From assembly GCA_026119935.1 (NCBI GenBank), contig JALRMH010000012.1, positions 731,295 to 795,294 of the forward strand: a stretch of DNA of 64,000 nucleotides, given 5' to 3'. The position numbers and the translations under genes were made by a program. The DNA is from Endothia cerciana. Taxonomy: Eukaryota; Ascomycota; Sordariomycetes; Diaporthales; Cryphonectriaceae. The notes under the pieces are model-generated. The model had not been told where the DNA came from. It was given only the letters and a program-made list of their open reading frames with translations, and searched no databases. Shown here piece by piece: positions 11,535 through 21,645 of this stretch (positions are counted from its first letter, which is position 1; each line of letters opens with the position of its first letter).

Positions 11535-11558
11535 GATGGTGTTCTAGATGGTGTTCTA
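11535..11558. repeat. 12-bp tandem duplication
   Basis: GATGGTGTTCTA occurs twice head to tail, followed by GA. It looks like a simple local duplication. Confidence 0.85.
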
Positions 11559-11773
11559 GACCAGCTTTTCAAACTTCCATGCCTCGCCCTACGGTGATAG
11601 AGACATAGAGGGTATGGAGGGGGTGTATATGTTGGACGTGCTTTCTCCGCGACGACGCAAACAGAACCGTCAAAGTGACACTGGCCGTTATACACGTTAT
11701 ATTCTTGGGCGCCGAGTCAGGAGGGGCTTGCTGGAGCGAAATTCCCCGGTTGGGCACAGGTTGCGCGGTGTGG

Positions 11774-11800
11774 AAAAAAAAAAAAAAAAAAAAAAAAAAA
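11774..11800. repeat. A27 homopolymer run
   Basis: 27 uninterrupted A. I see no retroposed gene or target-site duplication next to it, so I do not call a retroelement tail. Confidence 0.85.
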
Positions 11801-12360
11801 GCTTCATCACAGGACTTTTGCCTTCGGGTCCCCGACTAGTAGCGCTTTTTAGGATCTCGGCGGGGGTCAATGCGCGAGTAGGGCCCCCAAGGTGAGGGTG
11901 ACATTGGGGCCGATTTCAAGTGAAGAATCGGACCGTGCTGTGTGTATCTTCTTCCCAGCCAGCAAGGTGAAGATCATCTGCCTTTAAGCGGTTGAGGCAA
12001 TGTGACTGGATGCAGGAGGGCTGTCCCAAGTGCCTATCAGTCCACTGGAAAGCCCCCGGCACCACCCTGCTCTGGAGGCCACCAAGGCAGAGGGTGCCAT
12101 AGTAGACCCCATGACGTTCGTCAGAGAGATAAGGTTGGCTGGAGATCAAGCAGGCGGACACTGTACGACTGGTGCATGTCAGCCTGCATGAGACCGTGCC
12201 TGTCGGTACTGTAGGATGGTAAAGATAGTAACAGGTCGGAGACGGACCGTACCACAGTATTCCATCTCGCGGGTGCAGGGTCGACGTGCTGCTATAGTAC
12301 CATAGTAGTATTAGTATAGTAGGCGACGGATGTAATTCCGTACGGCTGCGTTGCCGCCTG

Positions 12361-13127
12361 GCCCTAGCCGTTGAGAGCCCACCGGTCTGGCGGCAGGTGT
12401 CTGAAGGGAACCGTTGGATCAAGGACAACCCCCTCCCCCGGTCGCTTTGGGGACGCCAACAACGTCCTCAAGGCGGCCCATGAGGACCCGTGGACCACCC
12501 AACGCCCTGGTCCCACTAGTCCAACAAGCCACCCTAGTCCTAGACTCGCAGCGACCCCATCTCCTCTCCCAGGTAAGTCCCGTCCGGCCGTTGTCGTCTT
12601 TGGCACCACTCTTTTTCGACCATCCCGTCGACTCGGATGGACTATAGGCGAGTCCAAACCGTCGGTCGATTGTCCAAGAGCAAAGAAACCCTCCTTCGAG
12701 CGACTGACTTGCAACGGCCAACTGATATCACCGTGTGTTAGTGTCTTCGAAGGCCGTGCCCGACACCTTTTGGTAAGTATCTCCTCTCTGCCGTAGGCTC
12801 GCTGCACCTTCGCCTCGTCCACACTATCCATCCTTCCTCTCCTGTGAATTTTGCGCTCTCTCGGCGGCTGCTCCTGCTCCACTCCCTCGAGCATGTGAGC
12901 TCCCTCATCGAGTCATCCCCTCTGTCCTGTCCTTCATCCTCCAGACCCTGTCCGATTTGTTGAGTTTTTCACCGTCGCTCATTAATCAGACCGCGCAGCC
13001 TAGAAGCCCAACGGCCCATGAAGCCGCCGAGCAAGATATAATACCCTCACCGTCGTAACCTTGTACCCCTAGTCATTACTTCAAGCATCATCAATTCGAC
13101 CCCGAGTACCTTCTCAACCTCCTTCCG
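12361..13127 (+). other. Probable 5' leader of the NIK1 kinase gene
   Basis: Pyrimidine-rich DNA with many CT/CCT runs, typical of long fungal leaders. It contains two consensus-like plus-strand splice donors, CAG/GTAAGT at 12573 and TTG/GTAAGT at 12771. Candidate acceptors are CAG at 12987-12989 and TAG at about 12797, so a leader intron is possible. Overlapping open frames here on both strands look fortuitous. Confidence 0.45.
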
Positions 13128-16100
13128 ATGGCCGATCAGTCGGCCTTGGCGGCCACGGCTGCCATCGTCAGAAGCCTCGCAGCGGACGTAAATGCTACGG
13201 GACCGACACACCGCGCCGGTGGTACCGACAAGTCGATCCAGCTCCCGGGCCCAGAGACACCAGAGAAGATTGCCCTGGAACGAGAGCTTGCTGCTCTCGC
13301 CCTCAGGATACACCACCTCGAAACGAAAGCACAAGCGCCCGGTATCACCACCTTTCCCGATACACCGAACGAGACTGCTGATTCGGTATTTGGGGATGGA
13401 GCTGTCTCGTCGCCTTCAGGGGTTGGTCGCGACGCCGCGAAGCCAAGACCCATCAGCATTAGCCGCAATGGTAGCGGTGTCGACCATCCAGCCTTGAAGC
13501 CTGGGGTGCCGCTGTCCGACGAGGCCCTTGAGGGCCTGCGCGAACATGTCGATGACCAGAGTAAGCTGCTGGACAGCCAGCGACAGGAGCTCCTGGGCGT
13601 CAAGGCGCAACTCCTCGAGCAGGAGCAGCTTCAGGAGAAGGCGCTGGCGGTCATGGAACAGGAGCGTGTTGCTACCCTCGAGAGGGAGCTTTGGAAACAT
13701 CAGAAGGCCAACGAGGCGTTCCAGAAGGCCCTTCGAGAGATTGGTGATATCTTGACTGCCGTGGCCAGAGGAGACCTGTCCAAGAGAGTGCGGCTGAATA
13801 ATGTCGAAATGGACCCGGAGATCACGACCTTCAAGCGCACCATCAACACAATGATGGACCAGCTTGGCGATTTCTCTTCCGAGGTGTCCCGAGTGGCAAG
13901 AGAGGTGGGCACTGAGGGTATTCTTGGTGGTCAGGCGCAGATCGAAGGGGTTGATGGCATATGGAAGGAGCTGACTGACAATGGTTGGTGGTGCCGAGAC
14001 CTGTTCTCCTCTTGAGGTTCCTTGCTGACGATGTCATTGCAGTCAACATTATGGCACAGAACCTTACAGACCAAGGTACGTCCCTGACAAGTCCGAACCC
14101 CAGAAGAAGAGGTGCTAATTGGTCCCAAGTGCGCGAAATTGCAACAGTTACGACCAGTGTCGCACATGGAGACCTCACAAAGAAGATTGAAAGGCCCGCG
14201 AGGGGTGAGATCTTCCAGCTTCAACAGACTATCAATACTATGGTGGACCAGCTGCGCACCTTTGCCTCAGAGGTCACCAGGGTAGCCAAAGATGTCGGTA
14301 CCGAGGGCAAGCTCGGCGGGCAGGCCGACGTCAACGGGGTCAAGGGCATGTGGAACGACTTGACCGTCAACGTCAACGCCATGGCCGACAATCTCACTAC
14401 TCAGGTGCGCGACATCATCAAGGTTACAACTGCCATCGCCAAGGGAGACCTCACGCAGAAGATCGAGGCACAGTGCAAGGGCGAGATCTTCGAGCTCAAA
14501 AATACGATCAATTCCATGGTTGAGCAACTTCAGCAGTTTGCCCGGGAAGTCACCAAGATCGCCAAAGAAGTCGGAACTGAGGGACGCCTTGGAGGTCAGG
14601 CTACGGTCCACGATGTGGAAGGGACGTGGAAAGACCTCACACAAAACGTCAACGGCATGGCCATGAACTTGACTACACAGGTGAGGGAGATCGCCAACGT
14701 CACGACGGCTGTCGCCAGGGGTGATCTCAGCAAAAGAATCGGCGTCGAGGCGCAAGGCGAGATCTTGGACCTCAAGAACACAATCAACACCATGGTTGAC
14801 CGCCTGTCCACTTTCGCATTCGAGGTGTCGAAGGTCGCGAGAGAAGTCGGGACGGACGGAACTCTCGGCGGGCAGGCGCAAGTTGAGAATCTCGAAGGCA
14901 AATGGAAGGATCTGACCGAGAACGTCAACGTTATGGCATTGAACTTGACTACTCAGGTAAGAGAGTGCTTAGATGCGGAATACTAGCCCTACAGCTGCTT
15001 CTCACATCTGCTAACACCGCACAGGTTCGCGGTATCTCCAGCGTGACACAGGCCATTGCGAACGGGGACATGAGCCGGAAGATCGACGTTGAGGCCAGGG
15101 GAGAAATACTCATTCTCAAGAGCACCATCAATGACATGGTGGATAGATTGAATAGCTTCTGTGACCAGGTGCAAAGAGTCGCAAGAGATGTCGGAATCGA
15201 AGGCATACTCGGCGGCCAAGCAGACGTTGAAGGCCTCAAGGGCAGGTGGAAGGAGATTACGACGGACGTGAACACAATGGCAAACAACCTGGTGAGTCTT
15301 TAGTATTCTGAAATCTCGTCTAGTGCGTTTGACTGACGTCTGGCAGACCGCTCAGGTGCGAGCGTTCGGCGACATCACGAATGCTGCCACGGACGGCAAC
15401 TTCACCAAGATCGTCGAAGTCGAAGCATCCGGCGAGATGGATCAGCTCAAGAGGAAGATCAACCAGATGGTGTTCAACCTCAGGGATAGTATCCAGAGAA
15501 ACACCCAAGCGAGGGAAGCGGCCGAGCTTGCGAACAAGACGAAATCCGAATTCTTGGCCAACATGTCTCACGAGATCCGAACACCGATGAATGGTATCAT
15601 CGGCATGACACAGCTTACGCTGGATACCGACCTCACACAGTACCAACGAGAGATGCTCAATATTGTCAACAGTCTGGCTAACAGCTTGCTCATCATCATT
15701 GACGACATCCTCGATTTGTCGAAGATTGAGGCCAGGAGAATGGTGATTGAAGAGATCCCGTACACTCTACGGGGTACTGTTTTCAACGCCCTCAAAACGC
15801 TAGCAGTCAAGGCAACTGAAAAGAACCTTGAACTGACGTACCAGGTGGACAGCACTGTTCCAGATCACGTCGTTGGTGATTCGTTCAGACTGAGGCAAAT
15901 CATCCTCAACTTGGTTGGAAACGCCATCAAGTTCACTGAGCACGGAAAGGTCAGCTTGCAAATCAAGAAATCGGAGCTGTCGGTGAAGAGAGACGAGTAC
16001 GCCATCGAATTTGTGGTCAGCGACACAGGTATCGGAATACCGGAGGACAAGCTTGACCTGATCTTCGATACATTCCAGCAAGCCGATGGCTCCATGACCC

Positions 16101-17371
16101 GTAAATTCGGCGGCACAGGTCTGGGTCTATCCATCTCGAAGAGGCTCGTCAATCTGATGGGCGGTGATATACGGGTGGAGAGCTCTCTCGGCAGTGGAAG
16201 CGCGTTCTACTTCACGTGTGTTGTCCGGTCTGCCGACGATGACATTGCCCAGATCGCCAAGTCGCTGCACCCGTACAAGGGCCACCAGGTCCTGTTCATC
16301 GACAAGGGCAACACCGGCACCGGCTCCTCCATCACTCCCATGCTTCGTGGTCTAAACCTAGTACCCTTCGTCGTCGGATCAGAGCGCAACCCGATCCTTA
16401 CTGAGCAACGCGAGAAGGGTAAATGCCCTTACGATGTGATTATCGTCGATGACCTCGACACCGCTCGGAGGTTACGTTCCATCGATGATTTCAAGCACCT
16501 TCCAATCGTCCTGCTCGCTCCCGTGGTACACGTTAATCTTAAGTCTTGTCTCGACCTGGGCATTACTTCGTACATGACGACGCCATGCAAGCTTATTGAC
16601 CTCGGGAACGGAATGATTCCGGCTCTTGAAAACAGAGCCGCACCATCACTTACCGACAATACCAAGTCGTTCGAAATCTTGCTGGCGGAGGACAATGCCG
16701 TGAACCAGAAGTTGGCTGTCAAGATCCTGGAGAAATATCACCACGTTGTGACTGTAGTATCCAATGGCCAGGAGGCCGTGGAGATGGTCAAGAACAGAAA
16801 GTTCGACGTCATCCTCATGGATGTACAGATGCCGGTTATGGTGAGCTCCTTTAGCCTGTGCTATCCACAACCTCAAGTTTTATGCAAATAGCTGACCTCA
16901 TCACAGGGCGGTTTCGAAGCCACTAGCAAGATCCGAGAGTATGAACGTAGTCTCGGCACGCAAAGAACGCCGATCATCGCGCTCACGGCACACGCTATGA
17001 TGGGCGATCGCGAGCGATGTATGCAGGCTCAGATGGATGAATATTTGTCCAAGCCCCTCCAGCAGAATCACCTGATCCAGACGATTCTCAGGTGCGCGAC
17101 CTTGGGCAGTGCCTTGTCAACGACAGCAAATCGGGACCGAGATATCACCCGGCAGGTCGATGCGAAAGCCGTGGGTCAACGCATACCGACGGACCTCTCC
17201 TCACAGTACCTGCGGCCGACAAGACCGGCATTGCACTTACATGGCTCGGACATTGTGAAAAGCAGCATAGAAAGTCCTGCTCTGGCCTCAGCTGATCAGG
17301 AGGACCCATTGTCAAGGGCACGTACCACAAATAGCCTCTCTGCTCCTACTGGACAAAAGCGGAAGCGTTAG
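13128..17371 (+). CDS. nik1: Group III hybrid histidine kinase (NIK1/OS-1/HIK1)
   Basis: Six exons (13128-13983, 14043-14075, 14130-14956, 15025-15291, 15347-16840, 16907-17371) give 1313 aa, close to the roughly 1300 usual for OS-1. Exon 2 is only 33 nt. It is a soluble osmosensing kinase feeding the HOG-type MAPK relay, and is the genetic target of dicarboximide and phenylpyrrole fungicides. Seen: an N-terminal coiled coil (about 145-195), then six HAMP-type units recognisable by cores such as VREIATVTTSVAHGDLTKKI, each followed by VxREVGTEGxLGGQA linkers. After these come the H box NMSHEIRTPMNG (phosphorylated His at about 736), N box NLVGNAIKFTEH, G1 DTGIGIPEDK and G2 GGTGLGLSISKRL. The receiver has ILLAEDNAVNQKLA, LMDVQMPVM (Asp about 1153) and YLSKPL. 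No membrane span is seen. All key residues are intact. Confidence 0.97.
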
Positions 17372-18953
17372 CTAACATTTCTGTCTCGCTGTCAGCAGCT
17401 CATCCTTCGAGCCAACAGCCAGTAGCGTAGTATTGTCACACATTCACACAAAATATATTGTATGCTGGAGACATTCTACACACATTGCCACCGGTCTCGG
17501 AGGGAGCAGGCGGATCCGCGAAGACTTGTCTTTTTTGGTGTGGAGCAGCAGCCACGAGAGCACAGCAGGCCAGGTCGTCCAACAGCAGCTATGATACCAC
17601 GGAGTCTGTCTACGGGATCCTTCATGCACCCATACACGCCATGTCGGTTTCAGGAGTCTGTCACGACGTTTTACTGTTTTGGAGAAGGTGTATTTCCATT
17701 GAGGCGTTCTCATCTGGTTGTATTGGGAGGGGGTCATTGCATATGTTCCTGCCAGCCTCTGTTGGGCAAACTCACCATCGCTAAACATCAGTAGGCTGGC
17801 AGGGTTTTTTTTTTCGTCGGATTCTTCGCTTCGTCCATTATTTGGCAAAACAGGAAAACACAAGCAACGCATTTGCAGAGAAGCAGGCCGGTTCTTTGGT
17901 TAGCAAGAAGCAAGAGGAGAGGCTAGTCGGACTGTTTCATATCCTGTCCTGCATCATTTTTTGTGTTAGATCTCATGAGAGGAGTGTCTTACGTCTCCTA
18001 CCTATCACAGTTCCACTGCCTCCTTCCCTCACAGATCATGTTTCCATGTTCTTCTGCTGCATGTCCTCATGCTTCCTGGGCTTTGGTGCATGTGTCTCTA
18101 TCATGCTGTAGCTCTCACGACCGTCTGACAACCTGCAGGGAGACTCGGGAGAAACCAGCACAGTCTGCTCACTGAACAAATTCTCCATCTGCTGCACCAT
18201 CGAACCTGCAGTGAAACTTGAGACAGTGATATGGGTAAGACAACTATGACAACAGCCCTCCAGTTGAGTGGTTGATACCTGCCCGGTGGGATTCGTGCCT
18301 CTGAGACCATGGTTTGGGATGTCTTTCCCTGCGTGGCGCCTCGAGCATCAGCGACAGCATTTGGACTTTATGTGGTGCGCCTTCGGAACATCGGCTGTCT
18401 TGTGATCGGGTCTATGCATAGCAATCAAGGTGTGACATGGCTGAGCAGCTAGGTTGGAGGACTGATGTATTACATACACGTCGCCATGGTCTGCACTTGT
18501 TCTGAGGCCGCCATCTAGAATACTCATATAGAGAGCAGTCTCCAGAACGCTGCATTCGGCACTTCTCCTCTTTTAATCGCTCATAAAAGTAAAGAGGCTC
18601 GTAGGTTCGGTGTGAAATAGGGATGGAAAGGTGGACGATGATATTTGGCGAGGGATTGGGGAAGATGCATACTCTCAACTCGGAGACACCCTCTTTGAGG
18701 GTTTGAATAGAGAACAGGCCCTTGTGAGTCTCAATTACAGACCCCTGTCTACACTGTAAACCCCTGACCTTAAAGACCTTACTAAGATATGGCGGGGTTC
18801 CGGCCGCGGGGTCACCCTGCAGCTCTCCCTGAGCTTCAAGCTTTCAGGGGTGTTGAGCTTCTGTAGCCTCGACAGTCAAACTTTCTGTGAGCTGTCCTGA
18901 AGCTTAGCATCACCCACTATCTCCCATCTTTGACCCATTGACCAGGTACACGA
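17372..18953. other. Intergenic region NIK1 / SEC53
   Basis: 1.6 kb between tandem genes. Short frames only; no product recognised. The left part is the NIK1 3' end and the right part the SEC53 promoter. I see no repeat or RNA gene. Confidence 0.55.
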
Positions 18954-19975
18954 ATGAAGATGGCTTTCTCATATCCTCCTCTGGAGGACCGCCCGATCAA
19001 GAACATTATTTGCCTCTTCGATGTCGATGGCACCCTCACTCCCGCCCGCAGAGTAAGTGACACTGACCCATTCTATCCCCCAGGCCACAAATAATCCACT
19101 CCCGAGACCGTAGCTCACAGATTGACTCATGTAAATAGACCGTCTCGCCGGAGATGCTGAACGTCCTCTCCCGCCTGCGCCAGAAGGTTGCGATTGGCTT
19201 CGTAGGTGGCAGTGATCTGGTCAAGCAGCAGGAGCAGCTGGGCACCGCGGACGTGGATGTCAAGACGCTCTTTGACTTCTGCTTCGCCGAGAACGGTCTG
19301 ACGGCGTACAGTACGTGACTCTTGACACCTTTGGGTACAGAAATTTGAGGTAAACGAGAGTTGACAGTCAGACGCGCGACTCTCGAGCCAATTCTCGTCA
19401 TACACCTTGTCGTTGTCTGCTGACCCCGAATGTGAACAGAGAACGGCCAGGCGCTGCCCTCCAACAGCTTCATCAAGTGGATCGGCGAGGACCAGTACAA
19501 GGAGCTCGTCAACTTCTGCCTGCACTACGTGGCGGACCTGGACATCCCGATCAAGCGCGGCACGTTCGTCGAGTTCCGCAACGGCATGATCAACGTGAGC
19601 CCCGTGGGCCGCAATGCGTCGGTCCAGGAGCGCAACGACTACGAGGCCTACGACAAGGAGCACAAGGTGCGCGAGAGGTTCGTAGGGAAGCTGCGTGAGC
19701 GCTTCGGCCACCTGGGCCTGGCCTTCTCCATCGGGGGGCAGATCTCGTTCGACGTGTTCCCCGCGGGCTGGGACAAGACGTACTGCCTGCAGCACCTGGA
19801 GAACGAGGCCAAGAAGACGGGCGGCGTCGCGTACACCACTGTGCACTTCTTTGGCGACAAGACGTTCAAGGGCGGGAACGACTATGAGATCTACAGTGAT
19901 CCTCGCACCGAGGGTCATACGGTCAACGGCCCAGAGGAGACCATGGAGCAGCTCAAGAAGCTTTTCGACCTGTAG
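18954..19975 (+). CDS. sec53: Phosphomannomutase (Sec53/PMM)
   Basis: Three exons (18954-19052, 19139-19310, 19440-19975) give 268 aa (yeast Sec53 is 254). It converts mannose-6-phosphate to mannose-1-phosphate in the cytosol for GDP-mannose, and so feeds N- and O-glycosylation, GPI anchors and cell-wall mannan. Seen: HAD nucleophile motif LFDVDGTLTPAR (Asp23 nucleophile, Asp25), FVGGSDLVKQQEQLG, FCFAENGLTAY, RGTFVEFRNGMINVSPVGRN, FSIGGQISFDVFPAGWDKTY and FFGDKTFKGGNDYEI. All are the family's substrate- and Mg-binding blocks. Exon junctions restore TPARR-TVSPEM and LTAYK-NGQ. An ATG two codons downstream (MAFSYPP) is an equally good start. Exon 3 is strikingly GC-rich at third positions compared with neighbours. 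It converges on HIS1. Confidence 0.96.
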
Positions 19976-20390
19976 GAGGCAGGACGAGGGCCTGTTACTG
20001 CTTCTAAAGGATACCCCAAGATACCATGTCCGTCATAACACAATGAGAAAGGCCTCTACACATGTGGCCGTCACCAATGTTCTGAAGGAAAATGAACGAG
20101 AGGTATCAGTCACGGGTAATAAGATGCAGGTGCGGAAATGACAGCAATACCGTGTCGGTGCATAGAAGCGTCCCTCTCAAGTTGTTCCTGACCAGGTCTA
20201 AGCGTCCCATTCACTGTCCTCCAAACCCTTTTTTGTAAATTATTTTAATTCACCGGCCTCCGAGCCAGAAACGGGCAATCACTTGTATAGACCGAAAGCC
20301 TTCTATCCCCAAACTTGCCTGAAACCTAACCTTGCTTATTTTTTTAATTTTTGATTTTATTTTTTTTGGCGTCCCAAACCTTTCAACCCT
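19976..20390. other. Convergent 3' gap between SEC53 and HIS1
   Basis: 415 bp between two stops. It contains a strongly T-rich stretch (about 20333-20371). No gene is seen. Confidence 0.6.
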
Positions 20391-21645
20391 TCAGCCTGCG
20401 CGGGAGTTGTGGATATCCAGCACCAGAATGTCCGTTGCACCGACCTTGACAAGCTCGTCCATGGCTGGTGCGATCCTCTTCTTCTCGACCATGGAACTGA
20501 CAGCGACCCAACCTTCTTCGTCGAGTTGCGTCACTGTCGGCGCCCGTTTGCCAGGCGTAATGACGGTTGCCTCTCTGAGGTGGCTCCTTGGCACGTTGTA
20601 CTGGCAGAGGACATATTTCTGTGCCGTGATGACTCCACGGATTCGGGAGGCGATGAGTTCGACCATGTCCGGGTGTGTCGGGGCCTTAGACTTGATCAGG
20701 ATCGAGGAGGATTCCACCACGGTATCTATCGCCTCGAGACCTGCAGCTTTCATGGTTTCGCCAGATTCTGTGAAGGTCTAATCAGTACGCCATCATTACA
20801 AGACTTATAGACCGTGTAGGGTTTTGAGGAGAGGGTCCACTTACCGACGAGATCAACAATACCGTCCGCGACACCCAAGGCGCATGCCGCCTCCACACTG
20901 CCGCTCAGCTCAATGATCTTGGTCCTCAGCTTCCGGTCTGGGGTCCACCCCTCTGCGTCCGTCCTGGCACCATCCTGCTCCAACTCCAACCTGGCAAAGT
21001 ATTCCTCAGCCAGGTGGACGAAGCTGGTGCCAATGTTCTTCCCCATCAGGTCCTGCCCCTTCGAGTATGTGCCCTTCACCGGGACCTGCACCTGGAGCTT
21101 GCAGGCCCCAAAGCCCAGGTCCATGACCGTCTCGCACCCTCTCGGCTTGCCATCCTCAGGGGTGACATCCCCTGACATGCGCCGCGCCCGGACGTTACTC
21201 CTGACTCCCGCCTCGTACTCCTGGACCTGGTCGTACCCTGTGATGCCCAGGTCGACCTGCCCCTCGCCCACAAAAGTCGGGATGTCGGCGGCGGGGAGGA
21301 AGACCAGCGCGATCGGGAGGTTCTTGACGAGCGCGATATCAAGACGGTTCTCCCGGCGGAATTGTATGTCGGCTCCCTCGAGGAGGTTGAGCGTGGCTTG
21401 TTGCAGACGGCCCTCTGGTGACGGGTCAGTGCTCCGGACTCAGGTGCGACGGCACAAACTTCGGAGGAGAGTCTTACTCTTGGGCACGGCAAAGAGTAGC
21501 CGGCCTTCTAGGCTTCGCACGGATGTTAGCTGGTTCTCCATTTTGTCTGCCCGCTGTTAAGGACAGGAGATGGGAAAGGGACCGGAGGCTGGGAATTGCA
21601 GCTGGTAGTCTGAGGACGGACAACTCACTGGTTCACGAGATCCAT
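20391..21645 (-). CDS. his1: ATP phosphoribosyltransferase (histidine step 1)
   Basis: Four exons on the minus strand (21645-21629, 21512-21478, 21414-20845, 20767-20391) give 332 aa. It condenses ATP and PRPP to phosphoribosyl-ATP, the committed step of histidine synthesis, in the cytosol. The first coding exon is only 17 nt and encodes MDLVN plus part of His. The spliced start MDLVNHLEGRLLFAVPKKG matches the fungal HIS1 N-terminus, and the 116-nt intron has GTGAGT, a GCTAAC branch site and an AAG acceptor. Seen further on: FLPAADIPTFVGEGQVDLGI, CKLQVQVPVKGTYSKGQDL, SGSVEAACALGVADGIVDLV, ESGETMKAAGL (junction), and the C-terminal regulatory HisG_C part (GKRAPTVTQLDEEGWVAVSS). The insert GARTDAEGWTPD makes it slightly longer than yeast His1. 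An ATG at 21541 opens a competing frame start but loses the conserved N-terminus. Confidence 0.94.

Larger units (their letters stand above)
6344..12360. other. 6-kb gene-poor region
   Basis: I find no gene I can support. Open frames are short (at most about 130 aa), overlap on both strands and match nothing I recognise. Contents: a pyrimidine tract at about 7021-7086, a CCAGCT repeat (8087-8110), C10 at 9140-9149, G12 at 9442-9453, G14 at 10028-10041 and G12 at 10118-10129. It also holds a T-rich run at about 10562-10600, a GC-rich hairpin at 10416-10450, a 12-bp tandem duplication at 11535-11558, A27 at 11774-11800, and TACCATAGTA-type motifs near 11125, 11181 and 12299. No terminal repeats or transposase/reverse transcriptase motifs were seen; decayed mobile DNA is possible but not shown. 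Confidence 0.5.

Noticed and set aside
11774..11800. A27 run as a retroposon tail
   Set aside because: No adjacent reverse transcriptase remnant, gene copy or flanking duplication is visible.
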